From Hexactinellida sp. DTS-2022 (lineage: Eukaryota; Porifera; Hexactinellida): DNA of 64,000 nt. Position 1 is the first letter of the stretch. Each line of letters starts with the position of its first letter. The notes under the pieces were generated by a model. That model was not told where the DNA came from. It made no database searches and was given only the letters and a program-made list of their open reading frames with translations. Of this stretch, positions 59,398-64,000 are shown one piece after another. The translations under genes and the position numbers were made by a program. The DNA lies in assembly GCA_028753945.1 (NCBI GenBank), contig JAPNXP010000006.1, forward strand, positions 2,170,001-2,234,000, in the 5' to 3' direction.

Positions 59398-61103
59398 AGT
59401 GAAACCAATGATTTCGCGAAATCCCTGAAAATTTCAGGGAATTCGCGTAATTACTATTACACTCAGGTACTTCACGAATTTACTGAAATATCTAGTTATT
59501 TCGTGGAATTCCTAAATTAAAGACTTAGTGATTTCCTGTAATCACTAGTGAGATCCCTGAATTTTCGACACAAACTAAACAAATCTGTGCTATTAATTAA
59601 CGAATAGAAAACATCCAAATGATCGGTTTTCTTAAAATAAATAGATGTATGGCTTTCGAATTAGTGCTAACACATATCTGTGATAAGGTAAACATCTATT
59701 ATTGATGGATTGCCCCTGATTTCTTAGTGTCTCTTCAAAAGAGCGTGTGACTTAAGAATGTGATATAAATAGATGTCATTTAAAATTTAAAATTGTCTAA
59801 CGGTCAGCTTTACTGCTATTTTGGACATGTATTCAGAAGGCCTGGAGCTAGAAGAAATATTCAAGCGAGAATTGTTGAAACGATACGATTAATATAAGAA
59901 GAATCTTAGCTCAAGGATGAATACTATAGATTAGAAAAAATCTATTAAATCTGCCTCTGCCAACAGTCATACGAAAAGTAGAACTGACTACTATCTTATA
60001 TCCAAGTAAGTAATTAAAAATCAAAAATTCATTTGTCACTCTTGATTCTACGAAATAAATATTACTTATTTAGTCTACTTATTTAGTTACTTATCAAGAA
60101 ACGTACCAATCTGGTTGATTCCCCCCTTTATTATGTTTCTCTCGAGGACACCTTTGATGTAATCAAACGTGCGCATATCCGGATACCGGGAGTTCACTTG
60201 AAGAAGTCATTCATAATCAACAAGTTATTGAAGAAAATACAGCCCAAATTAGAATAAATAGGTTAAATGCTCACACGGCACAAGTGTTACAGGCCGAAAG
60301 GATGGTGGAACGTAGTCGACTTGACCTCCAAGCTGGGAGAATTGGAGATAATGTAGATGTTCCAATCCCGACAGTGGATCGTGGGAGAGGGGATCCCCGA
60401 AATATCCTTGGAGTAATAATACACAGAGACCTGATCACAGACCAGTTTACAATTGAGGTAAAAGCTGGTATATTGAAGGGGTAATATTCCCGAAATCAGT
60501 TTGACCTTTGTCCTTAACGTTTGTTGTCAGAAAACGGCATTAACACTGAGACCCTAGTATCACTGCGTACAGCTGTCACATCCCAGTCAGCTTCTGCTGG
60601 ACAAGGTTTTGTTAAATGCAATTGTAGTGGTCCGAGCAAGTGTAAAACTAATAGATGCAAGTGCTTCAAGCAAAGCTAAAGTGTAATTCTAGGTGCCACG
60701 GACGTCTCACTTGTGCAAACAAGTAAATTATACTTTATCATGGTTGTTTCGTTATTAGTAATAAAGTAGTATCGCCTTAGTATTTCTTTAGTGTTCTAGT
60801 GATTTCAGGGAATCACTAAGTTTTGAATTAGAAATTAAAACAAAATTACTAGATACTTCAATAAATTCGTGAAGTTCCTGATCATGAGCTGAGTTGAAAT
60901 AGTAATTACAGTGTTCTAGTGATTTCAGGAAATCAGTAAGTCTTTAATTTAGGAATTCCACGAAATTACTAAATATTTCTATAATTTAGGAATTCCACGA
61001 AATTACTAAATATTTCAGTAAATTCGTGAAGTACCTGAGTGAAATAGTAATTACGCGAAATCCCTGAAATTTTCAGGGATTTAGCATAATCACTGGTTTC
61101 ACT
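59398..61103. mobile_element. Long-TIR element carrying integrase remnants
   Basis: Inverted arms of over 100 bp (left AGTGAAACCAATGATTTCGC, right GCATAATCACTGGTTTCACT) with AATCCCTGAAA/TTTCAGGG and GTACTTCACGAATTTACTG inside. A 4-bp duplication AGAT is adjacent to both tips. Right-arm sequence is partly duplicated (60780-61010). Ginger elements also make 4-bp duplications and carry Gypsy-like integrase, which fits the coding remnant at 60196-60724, although the tips lack the TGT...ACA expected for Ginger. Confidence 0.65.
60196..60724 (+). pseudogene. Integrase-element C-terminal remnant
   Basis: Open from about 60196 (EEVIHNQQVIEENTAQIRIN), through QAERMVERSRLDLQAGRIGD to VPIPTVDRGRGDPRNILGVI, a segment typical of the C-terminal part of KRBA2-like integrase proteins. 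After stops, a Cys-rich segment KCNCSGPSKCKTNRCKCFK follows, then (one frame over) KCNSRCHGRLTCANK and a stop. It could supply the missing C-terminal part of the gene type seen at 17-2183. Frameshifts and the missing catalytic core make it a pseudogene. Confidence 0.65.
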
Positions 61104-61859
61104 AGATATCTACTGTAACATATAAATATATTTTTGTTTGTATGTTCCGAGTTGATTGAAGAAACTGGACGGTTTCCAAATTTGATTTTTGGCATACAGG
61201 GGTATCCGTAACTTTTGACACGCAACAACAAGTTGAGGTTTCCACTCAAATTTCTCACACCTCGACAAGCCATGACGTCATTGTCACATTTTGAGAACCC
61301 TGAAAAGTAACTTAATCGCACATAATTCGCGCCCTCTAAGGGATAAAATCTGAAAATTTAATAGAACATGTACATTAATGATGCGGACACGTTGTTTAAA
61401 CCAGATTACTACTATGCTTACTCATTGTCGCACGATGACGTCATCACTAAATTTCATATTGATAAATTTGACTATTTACGCTTTATAATCAATGTTAGAA
61501 GTGTAGAAACCACACATCAACCGCGAAGCGGTTGGTATGTGTGGTTGTGTTCTGCCGCGAAGCGACCTAGCAAGCGAAGCGCGTTAGTATTAATATTTTA
61601 TTAGATATTAAAATTACATTAAATATATACGAGGCCGGTAGGCTGCTACCTTTTTGGCCGCCTCCTCTCGCCGACTCTGGTCACATTCAATAGAAAATTT
61701 AATTAGCTATTAAAAGGTAACTTACCAGATAAGTTGACAAAGCGCTACCGGTTAAGTTCTGAGGACACGAAGTTGTGATAATCATAAAATTGTATATTAA
61801 AATGGATAAATTAAGTACGTTTAGAATTCAGAGATTATACTTACCCAGACAGTCGATCG

Positions 61860-63225
61860 GATTGTATTTTCCATTAGTATTGACCACAGTAAACATCCTT
61901 TAAAGGTTAAAGTGTCCGATTGTTTAGATGGTTCTGGCTGTCATCGTGTCAATCAATAGGCAGCCCGAATCCCGACCTCTCAAAGAAGAACTTTATGATT
62001 CGGATTTAAAGTAAATTCGATTTTAATAAAGGAAGATAATCAATTGTGGAAGGATTGTTCTCCAAACTCACCACATTCTACCTGCTCAGTTACTCGATGA
62101 AGTAAATAGTAGTTTATGTTCGATTAAATGACAAACCCCGAGATTTCTTTGATCGAAGAAAGTGGAATATCTTTAAAATGGAAACGCAAAAGTTACAATA
62201 ATACGTTCTCACAATGATTCTAAATGATTAAGCGAGGCAGGAGGCGCTGTGTACAGCACCATTTGCCCAAATATATGACATTTTTTTGTGAAAGACGGTT
62301 TCGCCACTGATAGGAAATACAATTTGCTGGAACATTGTTGAAGAGGTAAAAGAAGATTACTTTCTCTATCTACCAACTAACGAGAGATTTAACTTGACCC
62401 ACGAACTCATTTAAGAGAAAGATATTACCTCCGCATTACCTCTTCATGCTTACGTGAGAACCAGGGTTTTACACGCCTTAATTTTTTTACTAGCCATAAG
62501 CCTTGTTTTTTTTTAATTTTAAGAAAAAATAGTATGGCGAGTATGATAAATGAAAAAAGCGAAATATAAAAATTCAGGCGAGTAAAATTATTCATTGGTT
62601 GCCAGAAAAAAATTAAGGCTAGTAAATAAATTTATTAGATTCGAAAAAATTAAGGCGTGTAAAACTTAAGGAAAGTAAATTAAGGCTTGTAAATATTTAG
62701 TGAACAATAGATATTCGAAACAAGTTCTTTTTGAAAGGCTTAATTAATTAACCCAATTAGTGGCAAAGGTGAATATTTTATTAAAAATCTCTAATAAGGA
62801 AAAAGCTAATAATGGTGTTTTTACATATAGTAAACACTAATTGTGCAAAGTATAATTTGAAAAATTGTGGCTAATCAACATTTATTCATACTTAAATGGA
62901 TTAAAGGATGTTATATGATGAGTAAAACAATTGGGCTATGACTGAAAAAAAAGTAAGGCGAGTAAACCAATTGGCGTTGACCAAAAAAAAACTAAGGCAA
63001 GTAAACCAATTGGGGTAGGATCGAAAAAAAAATAAGGCTAGTAAATCAATTGGAGCTCGGACGAAAAAAAAATATGGCGAGTAGATATGAATGACCAAAA
63101 TTAAGGCGCCTTAATTTTTACACTCATTTTTTAGAACCCTGGTGAGAACTAATAGTTGGTTTTTAATACTAGTATCTCATCTACAGGAGGTTCAATTAAT
63201 AAAGGTCACAAAGGAACCGAAAATT
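61860..63225 (+). pseudogene. Second Transib transposase copy, decayed and split
   Basis: Broken reading matches the intact copy in order: VSDCLDGSGCHRVNQ (61912-61956), FGFKVNSI, QLWKDCSPNSPHS, EAGGAVYSTICPNI, VKDGFATDRK, FNLTHELI, then ALPLHAYVRT. The frame stops at 62461 at a hAT MITE and resumes after it as TNSWFLILVSHLQEVQLIKV. The first catalytic Asp is kept, but stops and frameshifts are frequent and CQFC is lost. The rest of the gene after 63225 and both termini are absent. Confidence 0.85.
62462..63141. mobile_element. hAT MITE in the Transib remnant
   Basis: CAGGGTTTTACACGCC to ATTTTTTAGAACCCTG, with a perfect 8-bp duplication GTGAGAAC (62454-62461, 63142-63149). Second copy of the element at 28395-29155, with fewer internal minisatellite units. 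Confidence 0.92.
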
Positions 63226-63730
63226 TTTGACCAAATTCTGGAGTCGAATTTTGATCAATTTTTATTAGTAGAACTTTGATAAAACTTAGAAATTCAGTTT
63301 ATGATTCATTTTTTATCAAAATTCTACATTATTTACTGTTATGGAACTTTGAACAAATGGTCGCACATTTTGATCAAAAATACTTGTCGATTTTAGATAA
63401 AATTTACATGTCGATCTTTGATCAAAATTCAAAAGTTGCTTACACTAACAATTTTGGATCAAGGTTCTACACCCAAATGCTTAAATGCCATTTATATCTT
63501 TCATCAAATTAGAAAGGGAGCTGATTTGATCAAAGTATACTGTATGCTGCTGAGCTAGAACTTTGATCAAATTCTGCAAAGATTTGATTTTAACAATGTT
63601 CTACAATTATATAGTGGTGTAGAAATTTGATTAATGATTAGAAATAATTGAATTATACTTTTGTCAGGTTATTGGGATGGCTCAAATATTTTATCAAATT
63701 GGTGTTATTCCTCATCAATCTTATTCCAAG
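63220..63730. repeat. TTTGATCAAA-rich degenerate repeat
   Basis: TTTGATCAAA or close variants recur about every 30-60 bp, with TTCTAC or AATTC near many of them. The short open frame inside is not a gene. From 63730 to the end I see nothing. Confidence 0.55.
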
Positions 63731-64000
63731 AACAATTAAATTATTTATGTTTATCCGTTTACACTATTTATGAGTTTTCAAGTGGTAACTATATTCAATG
63801 TACCTAGTATATAAAGTTATATACGAATAAAATGGTGAAATTTACAATAATGATTTTGAACACAGATTGCAGAATTATCAGACTGAATAAGCGTACAGAT
63901 AGAGTACCAAATTAGTGAAGGAAAAAAACTGGCATCTCTCAATTATACACTAAGCGGCCAAAAGTGTTGAACAATAATAACATGTAGACAAACTATCAAG

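Larger units (their letters stand above)
59353..61587 (+). mobile_element. Helitron-like element with a nested TIR element
   Basis: A|TCTATACTAATAAAACACAA at the 5' end and GCGAAGCGCGTTAG|T at the 3' end, with the CCGCGAAGCGG hairpin near the end. Removing 59398-61103 leaves an element of about 520 bp collinear with 37114-37620. The last C of CTAG is T here. Confidence 0.7.

Noticed and set aside
1..64000. tRNA, rRNA or known ncRNA genes
   Set aside because: No convincing B-box or rRNA core was found by eye; a covariance-model scan was not possible.

Overview
This is a stretch of AT-rich eukaryotic nuclear DNA made almost entirely of transposable elements, many nested in one another. I recognise one probable host gene: a 3' exon of ALG2 (about 44.7-45.4 kb, minus strand). 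The mix (Transib, P-type, hAT, MULE, pogo/Tigger, Helitron, foldback and integrase-only elements, and short GT-AG introns) suggests an invertebrate animal genome, possibly a sponge or cnidarian. The phylum cannot be settled from this sequence.

Layout: 0-2.2 kb, a multi-exon integrase gene (KRBA2/Ginger-like, minus strand) with one visible 1-nt deletion. 1.85-4.0 kb, hAT ends and a broken hAT transposase. 4.3-16.8 kb, a satellite array with a unit of about 80 bp (about 120 units, partly A/B dimers), containing a foldback element, a hAT MITE and a hAT end. 17-19 kb, MITEs and hairpin repeats. 19.1-21.5 kb, a decayed P-type transposase. 22-29 kb, pogo and hAT MITEs, hAT and Tigger remnants and Helitron ends. 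28.4-32.4 kb, a 4-kb nested inverted-repeat element with a 7-bp target duplication. 32.8-38 kb, more repeats and a 2.2-kb inverted-repeat element containing a 507-bp Helitron. 39.5-43 kb, a hAT MITE (8-bp duplication) carrying a structurally complete Transib/RAG1-like transposon.

43.7-44.5 kb holds a hAT inside a hAT, followed by ALG2. 48-49.7 kb is a long foldback element. 49.8-56.3 kb holds LINE-like, MULE-like and hAT-like coding remnants and a hAT MITE. 59.35-61.59 kb is a Helitron containing a long-TIR element with integrase C-terminal remnants. 61.9-63.2 kb is a second, decayed Transib copy split by a hAT MITE.

The standout is the Transib element at 39729-42618. It has a 565-codon open frame with the RAG1-type D, D, E residues and CxxC / HxxxxH zinc ligands. 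Its termini read CACAGTG, like the V(D)J recombination signal heptamer, and a perfect 5-bp duplication (GAATG) flanks it. Nested insertions with readable duplications let the order of events be reconstructed at several loci. No tRNA, rRNA or CRISPR was seen.
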